This document shows, one piece after another, positions 1 through 7,669 of a stretch of DNA of 22,423 bases. Position 1 is the stretch's first letter. Each line of letters begins with the position of its first letter. The notes beneath the pieces were generated by a model. The model was not told the origin of the DNA and did not search any database. It saw nothing but the letters and a program-made list of their open reading frames with translations. The DNA is from Nitrospirales bacterium (GTDB lineage: Bacteria; Nitrospirota; Nitrospiria; Nitrospirales; UBA8639), in NCBI GenBank assembly GCA_013817135.1, contig JACDDF010000001.1, positions 1 through 22,423 of the forward strand, written 5' to 3'. A program made the translations under genes and the position numbers.

Positions 1-809
1 CCCTTATCCGTGAGATACAGATCGCCATGCCGGTCCACATCGATATCAACCACATCGTACAATTTGCACTCTAGAGCAGGCTTGCCATCGTCAAGATATA
101 ACGACAAATCCAGTCCATCTGAACACCGCGGCCGCAGTAAACCTTCATCGTTGCTAAAATCTATCCCTATCGCATCGCCAGAAAGGACAATAAGATTTTG
201 GGCCGTCAAAGGACTCACACGCTCATCATCTTCTGCCGTCCAACACCCAGCAATTGTCGTAATCATTCCTGTCTGAGGATTATAATGCCGAATGCGATGG
301 GCTTGCGTATCTGCAATATACAGATGATCCTGATCGTCAATGGCTATGGCTGCAGGATATGTTAAATTGCATTCCAGGGCTGGCCCATCACCATTAAATC
401 CCCACTGCCCCGTACCAACGATGGTTGTAATGATTCCTGTATCCGCGTCAATTTTTCGAATTCGATTGCTACCTGAATCACAGACATAAATATGATTGTG
501 TGAATCACACAAGACATCTAATGGGAGATAAAGCCCAGCTTCCCCACATGGTCCGTAATCGCCGCTATAACATGTCTCACCAGTCCCCGAGAAGTTATGC
601 AACAGCCCTGTCTCCATGTCCACTCGCCTGATTCGGTCAGACCCGGATTCCGCAATGTAGAAAAACCGCCCCTCCCGATCAACGGTGACATGGTTAGGCA
701 ACGGAATTCCAGATTTCACGGCTCGCTTGCCATCCCCTGTGCTCCGTGATTTTCCGTTGCCGGCGAAGGTTTCAATCACCCCGATCTCCAATGCGGTCTC
801 AATACTCAT
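1..809 (-). CDS. NHL-repeat beta-propeller protein, 3' part cut by the window edge
   Basis: Reverse-strand reading from the ATG at 807-809 stays open for 269 codons to the left edge, so the C-terminus is missing. The protein shows repeated NHL units: a glycine-rich turn (AGNGKS..GDG, SGTGETCYSGDYG, VGTGQWGFNGDG), then a strand of the type AIAIDDQDHLYIADT followed by AHRIRHY and a TG-I-TTIAG strand. At least four blades are visible. No signal peptide is seen at the N-terminus (MSIETALEIG), so the fragment looks cytoplasmic unless exported by another route. A purine-rich AAAGGG lies about 10 nt upstream of the ATG. It sits 91 bp downstream of tatA on the same strand and may be read from that operon. 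NHL propellers are usually binding scaffolds or lyases; the ligand here is unknown. Confidence 0.85.
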   Translation of the reverse strand, partial: MSIETALEIGVIETFAGNGKSRSTGDGKRAVKSGIPLPNHVTVDREGRFFYIAESGSDRIRRVDMETGLLHNFSGTGETCYSGDYGPCGEAGLYLPLDVLCDSHNHIYVCDSGSNRIRKIDADTGIITTIVGTGQWGFNGDGPALECNLTYPAAIAIDDQDHLYIADTQAHRIRHYNPQTGMITTIAGCWTAEDDERVSPLTAQNLIVLSGDAIGIDFSNDEGLLRPRCSDGLDLSLYLDDGKPALECKLYDVVDIDVDRHGDLYLTDK

Positions 810-900
810 AGAAAATTTACCCTTTATGATTATTTCGAAAACAATCTGGTCCCACTACCACCACGGAAAAGACTTTTGCCCAATTGCCGTTTAAGCAAAA

Positions 901-1224
901 CTAGGCCTTAGAAGACGCAGGAACCTGTTCCTGGGGAGCGGGCTGGACTGCTTCCGTTTGCATTGGGGTAACCGGTTCTGTCGGGACGGTCTGCATAGGC
1001 TGGGAAATTTGTGGTTGAGCATTGCCATGATTGGCCGACGCCGTATTTTCCGCCTGGGCCTGGGGGTCCAGGTCATACGCCTCTGCCTCATGGACAGATT
1101 TCTTGAACCCTTTAATCGCTTTTCCAACCCCTTCGCCCAATTGCGGCAATTTCCCCGCCCCAAAAATGATCAGCACAATCATGAGGATGAGAATTAATTC
1201 TGTAAATCCTAAGCTTCCAAACAT
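901..1224 (-). CDS. tatA: Sec-independent (Tat) translocase subunit TatA/TatE
   Basis: Pore-forming subunit of the twin-arginine pathway, which exports folded, cofactor-containing proteins. It has 107 residues. The N-terminal membrane helix (about residues 5-21) is followed by the FG hinge at 21-22 and the amphipathic helix [19 protein letters not shown], the typical TatA layout. The tail from about residue 50 is long, low in complexity and rich in Q, P and T, as is common in TatA. A good Shine-Dalgarno (AGGAGAGG) stands just before the ATG. It follows the TPR gene by 22 bp, so co-transcription is likely. No tatC or separate tatB is in the window. TatB cannot be excluded from sequence class alone, but the short helix and the [17 protein letters not shown] pattern favour TatA. 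Confidence 0.93.
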   Translation of the reverse strand: MFGSLGFTELILILMIVLIIFGAGKLPQLGEGVGKAIKGFKKSVHEAEAYDLDPQAQAENTASANHGNAQPQISQPMQTVPTEPVTPMQTEAVQPAPQEQVPASSKA

Positions 1225-1246
1225 GGTACCTCTCCTTGTTGGGGTA

Positions 1247-2062
1247 TCACTTTTTTACCATTTCTCTCGAACGCTTGCTAAACCGATCTTTGAGACGATT
1301 TCTGGCCTCTTCCGCTTGTTCAAACATCTTACACTTTTCATAGGTGTTAATCAGATTATAATAGGCCAATGGTTCATCAGGATTATTTTCAACGGCATCT
1401 TCCATTATTTTAACCGCCAGATCAGATTTCTTGAGATTTAAGGCAATTTCCATGAGCTTAAAACTCGACTCCAAATTACTTGGATCAAATTGTAGTACTT
1501 TCATATAAGCCTGCATTGCCATGTCTAACGTATTAAAGTCGGAGATATTGGGGTCATCCAATTTTTCATAGACTCCAGCCAAATTATACCAAGCAATGGG
1601 ATCTTCAGGTGAAATTTCGATCAGACGTTCGAAATACTCCTTGGCCTCTAAAAATGCATTTTTATCATTATAGAGTCGGCCGACATTAAAGAGAGCAAGC
1701 ACATCATAGGGGTTTAATTCCAATGCTCGTTTAAATTGACCCGTGGCCTCATCCAGCATCCCTTTTGTTCCATAGATCGTTCCAAGATTCGAATAGTACA
1801 TGGCCAGAGACCGATCCATTTCTACCCGAATACCTTCTGCCATCTCAATTGATTTCTTTACTTCCGCCAAGGCCTCATCCATACGGCCTTTATTGAAATA
1901 GAGCTCACCCAATCGACACCGTGCTTGAAAGTCGTCCGGCTCCTCGCTCAACAACTTTTCAATCTCAGCAATTTCCTCATCAACCGTTAATGGGCGTTCA
2001 TCTGTGGTCGTCTCGCCAGACTGCAGCTCCATCGTTTGGCTTCCAGCACTTTGTTCTTCCAT
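1247..2062 (-). CDS. TPR-repeat scaffold protein
   Basis: A 271-residue protein built almost entirely of tetratricopeptide repeats, which usually mediate protein-protein contacts. Repeats can be placed at roughly residues 44-77, 87-120, 121-154, 155-194, 195-229 and 231-264, with the usual W/Y-N-LG...Y and A-Y-P positions (for example [24 protein letters not shown]). The fourth repeat carries an extra loop ([12 protein letters not shown]). The first 40 residues are acidic and look disordered. There is no signal peptide or membrane segment, so a cytoplasmic location is likely. The start is supported by an AGGA about 8 nt upstream. It begins 14 bp after the membrane-protein gene stops and ends 22 bp before tatA, so the three look like one transcript. 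The partner is unknown. Confidence 0.88.
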   Translation of the reverse strand: MEEQSAGSQTMELQSGETTTDERPLTVDEEIAEIEKLLSEEPDDFQARCRLGELYFNKGRMDEALAEVKKSIEMAEGIRVEMDRSLAMYYSNLGTIYGTKGMLDEATGQFKRALELNPYDVLALFNVGRLYNDKNAFLEAKEYFERLIEISPEDPIAWYNLAGVYEKLDDPNISDFNTLDMAMQAYMKVLQFDPSNLESSFKLMEIALNLKKSDLAVKIMEDAVENNPDEPLAYYNLINTYEKCKMFEQAEEARNRLKDRFSKRSREMVKK

Positions 2063-2076
2063 TGCGTGTGTCCTAA

Positions 2077-3189
2077 CTACTGTGTTTGCCCGTAAATGGG
2101 ACGATTTGGTTGATAGACTAACCCTTCTTGAGCTTTCTTACGAAGCTTTCCCAAAGTTCCTCTTTTATCAATATTTAGCAACATTAACCCAAGCACTACC
2201 ATCAAGGTCAAATGGGATAATTGGAGCGCATAGCCTGCCATAAACATGAGACCCAGCCCATATCCTGCCAACCGACCGATCAACACCAACTTAATTACGG
2301 TATACGCCCAACAGGTAAAACCCAACACATAAAATGCAAAGGGGAGATAAAAGGTATAGCCCATTCCCATTTGAAAAATCCAGCCTATCCCCTCGCCAGC
2401 CTTTCTGACTTCTTTCGCCACTTCAGGATTCCAGAGAGAAAGAAAAAAATCCAGGAAAAGTAGGGCTAGAAAAGCACTGCCACCGCTAATAAGCAAAGTT
2501 AATCCCCACCGGCGTTGTTGCTTGTTTTTGGTGATAATTGACGTAGTCCCATAGGCCCAAAACACTAGGATGCTTGAAAGCACCATTAATGCCTCACCAA
2601 GCCTATTACCTTCATGCACCAGGGGTGGGGCATCAAAAATATTGAGCCATCCATAAGTCGTTGACATCGTCTGATAATACAACCATCCGCTAATCCCAAG
2701 GAAAAAAGTCCCCACCATGAGCCGTTGGCTAAACACCCGGTGAGTAGCCCAGTATTCCAAAACAAGAAAAACGAGCAACCCAAACGCCAAAACATTATAG
2801 ACAATCGTTCCGACCATAACCGGAGGAAAGAGTAAATAGCCCACCGTACAAGCTACCAATAAGGCCGCCAATGGAATAACAAACTTATCCCATTCTCCCA
2901 CCCATAGCTTTGTTCGTATTTTTTGAACCAGCAAAATCCCTAAAATCAGAAAAACCAGAATCGCAGTCATATTCAATAGTACAAACCCTAAGGAGGAGAG
3001 CGTGCGAAATCCTATTCTGACCGCTTCATATTTTTCGGCTAACTTGCCAAGGTGCATACCCAACCGTGAAACCAGCCGATACAGCACCAATTCAAAAAAG
3101 GCTGCAAACAACAAACTCTTGAGCCCCCATTCAAAAAGAAGCCCTGGGCCGTCTATTCTTTCTTGATGTTTTTCAGTAGTGGAAATCAT
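2077..3189 (-). CDS. Polytopic inner-membrane protein of unknown family
   Basis: I do not recognise this 370-residue protein. It has about nine or ten hydrophobic segments, near residues 22-40, 66-88, 104-121, 125-146, 157-173, 198-218, 229-251, 275-300 and 310-338, joined by short polar loops, with a basic C-terminal tail (about 340-370) that is probably cytoplasmic. Histidines near membrane segments occur at 46, 150, 192 and 326, but I see no heme or cofactor motif that would settle a function. No clear Shine-Dalgarno precedes the ATG at 3189, so the start is less certain than that of its neighbours. It lies 72 bp after the radical SAM gene and 14 bp before the TPR gene, which suggests that all act together at the membrane. 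A transporter, a cytochrome-like protein or an assembly factor are all possible. Confidence 0.8.
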   Translation of the reverse strand: MISTTEKHQERIDGPGLLFEWGLKSLLFAAFFELVLYRLVSRLGMHLGKLAEKYEAVRIGFRTLSSLGFVLLNMTAILVFLILGILLVQKIRTKLWVGEWDKFVIPLAALLVACTVGYLLFPPVMVGTIVYNVLAFGLLVFLVLEYWATHRVFSQRLMVGTFFLGISGWLYYQTMSTTYGWLNIFDAPPLVHEGNRLGEALMVLSSILVFWAYGTTSIITKNKQQRRWGLTLLISGGSAFLALLFLDFFLSLWNPEVAKEVRKAGEGIGWIFQMGMGYTFYLPFAFYVLGFTCWAYTVIKLVLIGRLAGYGLGLMFMAGYALQLSHLTLMVVLGLMLLNIDKRGTLGKLRKKAQEGLVYQPNRPIYGQTQ

Positions 3190-3261
3190 ATTTTTGAATT
3201 TCAGAGATTGAAGCGCATGTGTATTGAAATGGCTAGATCTTCATCCAAGATATAATCTTAT

Positions 3262-5034
3262 CTAAATCCTAGAGGGTTCCACTTCAAACTGTTTGTTATG
3301 ACGGGTGATATATAACAACCCATCCGCCATGGAGTAATTAAATGGTAATTCACACACAACTTCGCTGATCTTTTCATACACATACTGGTACACTTTTTCA
3401 GCCTGCTCCGGAGTCATGCCTGTTTTCACTTCATAAAAGAACCCTAAGCTCAAATCTTCCGAAGCTGGCCGCATAATTCGTTGAATCCCATACCCCCCTG
3501 GATCACTCATAATGGGGGCTTCCTTTTCTAGATCAAACAAACATGGTTGACAGGAAAATCCATAGGAAGAATTCAGCTTCGTATTATTGACAATAAAATT
3601 CAATGTTTCCAAGGACTCTTCTTCCGTTTCAGTCGGAAATCCCACGATCACGTAGCAATGCACCGCAATTCCAAGATCAACACAATCAGAACAGATTCGA
3701 TCAACATTTCCCTGGGTAATCCCCTTCACCATAAAATCCATCAGCCGGGCATTATAGGTTTCCAACCCAAAAACAATTTTTTGACATCCTGCCTCCCGCA
3801 TGGAGGTTAGTAACTCACGAGATAAATTCTTCTCAAATCGCAACTCGGCCGTCCACTGTAAATCCAACCCTCGATGAATTAGTTCCTTACACAGTCGTTT
3901 AGTTGGGGAAAGTGCCAGGCACTCATCCGTAAAGAAAAAATACCGTGTTTCATATTTATTGGACAACGCTTCCAATTCATCAACAACTTTCATTGGATCT
4001 TTTTGACGAAAATTCTGATGATCCAAAGTCAATGCACAAAAAGCACAATCCTTATAATAGCACCCTCTAGAAAATTGCACTGGCAACACCGTATGGGGCG
4101 CTAAATATTCACCCAAAGGAAACCCATCATAATTCGGGGCTGGATGCTCCGCGAGGTTTTCCGAGTAAAATGGCTGATTCACAATTATTTTTCCATCTTG
4201 CCGCCAGATGAGATTTGGCACTTTACTGAAATCTCTTTTTCCGTCTAACTGATTTATCAGTTCCAAAAGGGCCGTTTCACCTTCAAAAACAATGAAATCA
4301 TCAGTCAATTGAAATAGCCGATCACATCGCCTGAGATTATCCACCAGCCTCGTAAAAATACTTCCTCCGACGGTTACATGAACCTCAGGATGAATTTCCT
4401 TAATTAACTTACAAAGGGTTAAACCAGGGATGATCTGTGATGTAGCAGTTATGGAAACCCCAACAAAGTCTGGAATATCCTGACCAAAACCGGGAAAGAA
4501 GAATTTCCGGTAAAGATCCAGATAGGGGTTTTGGCTTTCATCGTGTATAGCTTGAAGAATTTCGCGTGAAGAATAAATAGAATACGCAAATTGGTTGTCA
4601 ACTACCGTCATCCTGGTCGGGAAATATAGGGAAGAGACAACCTCCAACCACCGATCGATCAAAAAGAGGCATTCTCGGTATCGATCAAGATGATAAAATT
4701 CTTCACCACGCAGGGAGGCTTTAACGGGCTCGATTTCATCTATCAAATAAGGAAATCGGTCAAGTGATTCCACAACACGAGCGTAATGTTCCTTACTCCC
4801 ATAGCCGGTTTCTCCAGAAACCGAATCTTCCAGCTTTTTCACCAAATCAACTAACCGGGGATGAATATCTAACCCAAAATCTTTAGTTAAGACCCTATCA
4901 AGTAACTCAATATTTAAATCACGTTGCTGATGGACAGGAACACCGGATTTTTCAAGAAAGGCTGAAAGACAGGGCACACTCAAATAGGGCTGAGAGGGAT
5001 GCCAACTCGGAGGGAATAAAAGTGAAATTTTCAC
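3262..5034 (-). CDS. B12-binding-type radical SAM protein
   Basis: A 590-residue protein with the layout of cobalamin-dependent radical SAM enzymes. The N-terminal part begins MKISLLFPPSWHPSQPYLSVP and contains a Rossmann-like VGVSITATSQ and VTVGGS (about 190-225), as in B12-binding domains. No DxHxxG motif is seen, so base-off cobalamin binding by a histidine is not indicated. The radical SAM core starts with FSRGCYYKDCAFCAL: cysteines 325, 330 and 333 form CX4CX2C for the 4Fe-4S cluster, one residue longer than the classical CX3CX2C. Later core motifs are FFFTDECLALS (about 366-376), KIVFGLETYN and YVIVGFPTETEEE. The start codon is GTG, chosen because GGGAG lies 7 nt upstream. Members of this class do methylations or other radical chemistry on varied substrates; the substrate here is unknown. 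It is the first gene after the terminator at 5187-5236. Confidence 0.88.
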   Translation of the reverse strand: MKISLLFPPSWHPSQPYLSVPCLSAFLEKSGVPVHQQRDLNIELLDRVLTKDFGLDIHPRLVDLVKKLEDSVSGETGYGSKEHYARVVESLDRFPYLIDEIEPVKASLRGEEFYHLDRYRECLFLIDRWLEVVSSLYFPTRMTVVDNQFAYSIYSSREILQAIHDESQNPYLDLYRKFFFPGFGQDIPDFVGVSITATSQIIPGLTLCKLIKEIHPEVHVTVGGSIFTRLVDNLRRCDRLFQLTDDFIVFEGETALLELINQLDGKRDFSKVPNLIWRQDGKIIVNQPFYSENLAEHPAPNYDGFPLGEYLAPHTVLPVQFSRGCYYKDCAFCALTLDHQNFRQKDPMKVVDELEALSNKYETRYFFFTDECLALSPTKRLCKELIHRGLDLQWTAELRFEKNLSRELLTSMREAGCQKIVFGLETYNARLMDFMVKGITQGNVDRICSDCVDLGIAVHCYVIVGFPTETEEESLETLNFIVNNTKLNSSYGFSCQPCLFDLEKEAPIMSDPGGYGIQRIMRPASEDLSLGFFYEVKTGMTPEQAEKVYQYVYEKISEVVCELPFNYSMADGLLYITRHNKQFEVEPSRI

Positions 5035-5069
5035 AACGCGGCTCCCAGGTAATGGGGATAATAAGAAAC

Positions 5070-5117
5070 GCGAAAATGGCCTATATTAAATTTATACACG
5101 TCGCATTCTCTTCAATG
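5070..5117 (-). promoter_or_regulatory. Possible sigma-70 promoter of the radical SAM operon
   Basis: On the minus strand a TTGCAT box and a TATAAA box are separated by 18 nt in the space between the upstream terminator and the GTG start of the radical SAM gene. The fit is moderate. The 5035-5186 stretch is AT-rich and otherwise shows no gene on either strand. Confidence 0.35.
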
Positions 5118-5186
5118 CAACAATTGGCCATTTCCTGTCACATAAATTTTTATATCATTTCACAAGGAGTAGATGGTTATTTAAAA

Positions 5187-5236
5187 AAAACCTCCGGTAA
5201 TTTCCCCCATTACTGGAGTCCATTACCGGAGGTTTT
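5187..5236 (-). terminator. Strong intrinsic terminator after the NxrC-like gene
   Basis: A perfect 15-bp inverted repeat: AAAACCTCCGGTAAT at 5187-5201 and ATTACCGGAGGTTTT at 5222-5236, with a 20-nt loop. Read on the minus strand the stem runs into an uninterrupted row of eight T, so it is a textbook rho-independent terminator lying 55 bp after the stop of the heme-subunit gene. The loop holds a near copy of one arm (ATTACTGGAG at 5209-5218), allowing an alternative, shorter hairpin. On the plus strand the stem is followed by only four T, so bidirectional action would be weaker. Confidence 0.9.
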
Positions 5237-5291
5237 CAAACTCAATCAGAGTCCTAAATAAAAATGGACCTGATCCAGAAAAGGCTGGAAC

Positions 5292-6248
5292 TTAGTTTGG
5301 CATTTGAGCCGTAAACCAAGTCGAAATCCCTTTCATCCCGTTTCGTTCTACGTTGGAACCGTCCCAGACCGCAAAAGCTACCGGGAAGCTGGCCCCTGCC
5401 GCGAATTGAACATCATTGGGGTCTTGCGTTTTGAGACTCCGCTTCATAACCACCCGCCAGGTTGGACCGCTGCAGCAGCCACCCTTCAGTGATCCATACG
5501 GCTCCCATAATCCATTCCCCACAACGTCTTGTGACGCTTGGGTAGTCAACGTACTAAATCCATTAGCATTCAAATCTTCGACTGATCCCAACCGCATGTT
5601 AGGATCTGACATAATGTTGCCTGACCAAATACCTGGGTTAAATGGCCCTAAGCTCCGACCAATTCGGTCAGGATAGGTCACACCACCAGCTGGCTCTTCA
5701 TAGTAATAATCCCAGGCTATGGATGGATATTGATTGTCAACATCCCACATACCTGCTACGCCAGCTCCAAGATCTTTTTGCCATTCCGCATTCCATCGCC
5801 ATATGTTGACCGTCCCACCAGACTGTCCCATACATTGGAATGGAGGAGCCCCTGCAGATTGTACAGGGAATTGCACTGCCACTTGATCCCTGAAATCCTG
5901 CGGACCAATGGTAGTATTATTTAATGTTTGATCACCCCAGTTGGCCCAAACGCCGATTTCCTCGCCATTTGTTGCCATTTTGATCATCACAGTTTTCACT
6001 GAGATGTTCGGATGCATTGGGGTCGTTATCGTCTGCCCACTTAATGGGGCAACGATACCAGGCACGGATTCCCATACAGGATTTGCCGCATCCATAGGGA
6101 TTGGCCCAGTAATTTTGCCAACCGGAATTGTTACCGGTTGCGAGACGGCCAGCGGAATCTGTCCCATGGTCAAACCTACACAGACCACCAAGACAGACAG
6201 AAGAACGCCAAACACCAGTCGTTTGTTACGCGTCTGCACCAATCTCAT
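5292..6248 (-). CDS. NxrC-like heme-b gamma subunit, type II DMSO reductase family
   Basis: Periplasmic electron-transfer subunit resembling the gamma subunits of ethylbenzene dehydrogenase, dimethylsulfide dehydrogenase and the proposed NxrC of nitrite oxidoreductase. The 318-residue protein starts with a Sec-type signal peptide (basic RNKR, hydrophobic stretch 11-29, likely cleavage near AVS-Q at 36/37). Family landmarks are VWESVPG, the strand DQVAVQFP (121-128), NIWRWNAEWQKD (148-159), TWRVVMKRSL (263-272) and FAVWDGSNVERNGMKGISTW (292-311). In ethylbenzene dehydrogenase a Met and a Lys bind the heme; Met140 in FQCMGQ and Lys269 in VMKRSL are the matching candidates here, by inference. 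A strong AAAGGAGG lies 10 nt before the ATG. It follows the chaperone gene by 116 bp and is closed by the terminator at 5187-5236. The molybdenum subunit (alpha) and the iron-sulfur subunit (beta) are not in the window, so the partner enzyme could be Nxr or another family member. Confidence 0.85.
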   Translation of the reverse strand: MRLVQTRNKRLVFGVLLSVLVVCVGLTMGQIPLAVSQPVTIPVGKITGPIPMDAANPVWESVPGIVAPLSGQTITTPMHPNISVKTVMIKMATNGEEIGVWANWGDQTLNNTTIGPQDFRDQVAVQFPVQSAGAPPFQCMGQSGGTVNIWRWNAEWQKDLGAGVAGMWDVDNQYPSIAWDYYYEEPAGGVTYPDRIGRSLGPFNPGIWSGNIMSDPNMRLGSVEDLNANGFSTLTTQASQDVVGNGLWEPYGSLKGGCCSGPTWRVVMKRSLKTQDPNDVQFAAGASFPVAFAVWDGSNVERNGMKGISTWFTAQMPN

Positions 6249-6364
6249 AATGACGCATCCTCCTTTGATAAAAGATTAAAACCGAAAAGACTGCTAACTA
6301 ACTGTCTCCTCAAACCTGTCACTCCTTAAAACAAATTTTCAAAAATGACTTATCCAAACATTCA

Positions 6365-7336
6365 CTAATCATTACCTGATTGCTCAGATACCCCACTTTC
6401 CTTATCTAAAAATGCATCCGCACCCACTTCACTCATAAGAAGACTCAGTTCGTTACCTTTATCCTGAGCTCCACATTCAAAGCTTTGACCTTCAGGGTTA
6501 TTGTATGTTGCAGGGCGATAATCAGTTTCTGAATAAGGCTGGGGAGTTACCCCTAAAAATGCAATATCGAAGGCCATCCAATTTGAGGTGAAATCGGCCA
6601 AAATTTTATAAAATCCGTAATCGGCTTTTCTAATTAACATTCCTGAAAACAAAGGAACCCATCGACCAATATGCTCTTTAACGAATTTCTTCTCCGCTTC
6701 AATGACTGTCTTAAGTTTTTCTGCTCCATCATGAAGAATGGCATATGATTCTTTATAGGCCAAATAATGCATAAATTCTAACTCTACACTCAAATGATCA
6801 AGGCGCTCATGAATATCAGGAGAAAGCTGAAGGCCAAAGGCACTATAAAAACCAGAAATATCACCCATGACGTATGACTGGCCAAACACATGATCATTTC
6901 CAAACAATGTTTCGTACGGCGGACAATCCAATGCAATGACATTACTAAACACTCTTCGATGCTCATCACGTAAATCTTGGAGACTCCAGTTTTCCCCTTC
7001 GGATGCTATCCAAGCTTCAATCGCATCAAAATTACCCACCAATGCAGCAAGACGCTCTTGCGTCTCTTCTCCGCCTATACTTTGTAGCTCTTTTTTCAAA
7101 CTTTCTAAGGCTAATTTTCCATCTTCAACAAATTCTCCACTTTGAAGATAATCCAAAAATTCCTCATCTTCAGGATACAGATACCCCCATGACACTAGCA
7201 GATAAAGCTTACTCCGACAAAGTGCCCGATCAACAGCTGGCGCATCTTTCGGGGATATCTTGACGGCCTTTTCATTTCCTGAAACTGTCATTCCGTTTTT
7301 TCCTACTTTTTTTCCCTCTTTAACGCCTGATGTCAT
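6365..7336 (-). CDS. TorD/DmsD/NarJ-family molybdoenzyme assembly chaperone
   Basis: Cytoplasmic all-helical chaperone that holds the catalytic subunit of a molybdoenzyme until its cofactor is inserted and it can be exported by Tat. The 323-residue protein has the family signatures DEHRRVF (124-130), ALDCPPYETLFG (135-146), DISGFYSAFGL (159-169) and ERLDHLSVELEFMHYLAYKE (177-196). It is longer than the usual 200-240 residues because of a basic 30-residue N-terminal extension and an acidic C-terminal tail of about 50 residues containing one Cys (288). The start is supported by AGGTG about 5 nt upstream; a later ATG at residue 16 is possible. It is the first gene behind the promoter at 7431-7459 and precedes the NxrC-like gene, so the two very likely serve the same enzyme. 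Confidence 0.87.
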   Translation of the reverse strand: MTSGVKEGKKVGKNGMTVSGNEKAVKISPKDAPAVDRALCRSKLYLLVSWGYLYPEDEEFLDYLQSGEFVEDGKLALESLKKELQSIGGEETQERLAALVGNFDAIEAWIASEGENWSLQDLRDEHRRVFSNVIALDCPPYETLFGNDHVFGQSYVMGDISGFYSAFGLQLSPDIHERLDHLSVELEFMHYLAYKESYAILHDGAEKLKTVIEAEKKFVKEHIGRWVPLFSGMLIRKADYGFYKILADFTSNWMAFDIAFLGVTPQPYSETDYRPATYNNPEGQSFECGAQDKGNELSLLMSEVGADAFLDKESGVSEQSGND

Positions 7337-7430
7337 ATTTCACCTAACTTTTAAAATTTTTCATTTCACAAGCTTTTGCTTCAATTAGGATCATCTCAGG
7401 ACCAATTATGATTCATGAAAAAGGGATCAG

Positions 7431-7459
7431 ATAATAGGACAACAGGCCTATGAAGTCAA
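7431..7459 (-). promoter_or_regulatory. Near-consensus sigma-70 promoter of the chaperone/NxrC-like operon
   Basis: On the minus strand TTGACT (7454-7459) and TATTAT (7431-7436) are separated by exactly 17 nt; each box differs from consensus at one base. Transcription should start near 7424 and leave a leader of about 88 nt before the chaperone ATG. This is the best promoter match that I see in the window. Confidence 0.72.
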
Positions 7460-7466
7460 GACTTCA
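7451..7466. promoter_or_regulatory. Palindrome overlapping the -35 box, possible operator
   Basis: TGAAGTCAAGACTTCA has two perfect 7-bp arms (TGAAGTC / GACTTCA) around a 2-bp centre. It covers the whole -35 hexamer of the promoter at 7431-7459, a position where a bound dimeric protein would normally repress. It does not match the FNR or LexA consensus; the cognate regulator is unknown. Confidence 0.5.
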
Positions 7467-7669
7467 ATATCCCTTATGGCCCCCCAGGTTTCCAGACTTT
7501 TCCAGCAACTTGAATCCCCTACTCCTAACTCAAAAAATCCACAAAAGACTCCTCTTTTACCCCTCCATCCATTCCCCGTACCCCCCATCTAAAAAGTCCA
7601 TATTCGCACTTTTCTTTTCCAAAGCATGCCATCCATCCAAACCACTAAGCGTAAGATGCCATAGACCCA
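7467..7669. other. Intergenic stretch without a recognised gene
   Basis: Together with the promoter region this makes a 333-bp gap between the ferredoxin gene and the chaperone gene. The minus strand here carries several runs of four to six G (at 7480-7485, 7560-7563, 7574-7577 and 7581-7586). Only very short open frames occur (up to about 35 codons) and none has a convincing ribosome binding site. No terminator-like hairpin with a T tract was found after the ferredoxin gene, so read-through into the chaperone operon is possible. Confidence 0.6.

Noticed and set aside
1031..1441. Plus-strand open frame of 136 codons across tatA and the TPR gene
   Set aside because: It is the antisense of two well-supported genes and has no family features.
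3205..3261. AAGAT-ATA-ATCTT hairpin after the radical SAM gene as a terminator
   Set aside because: Five AT-rich base pairs with no T tract are too weak; read-through to the membrane protein gene is more likely.
7528..7636. Small minus-strand frames of 15 to 35 codons in the gap between ferredoxin and chaperone genes
   Set aside because: No ribosome binding site and no recognisable peptide; the composition follows the G-rich DNA there.
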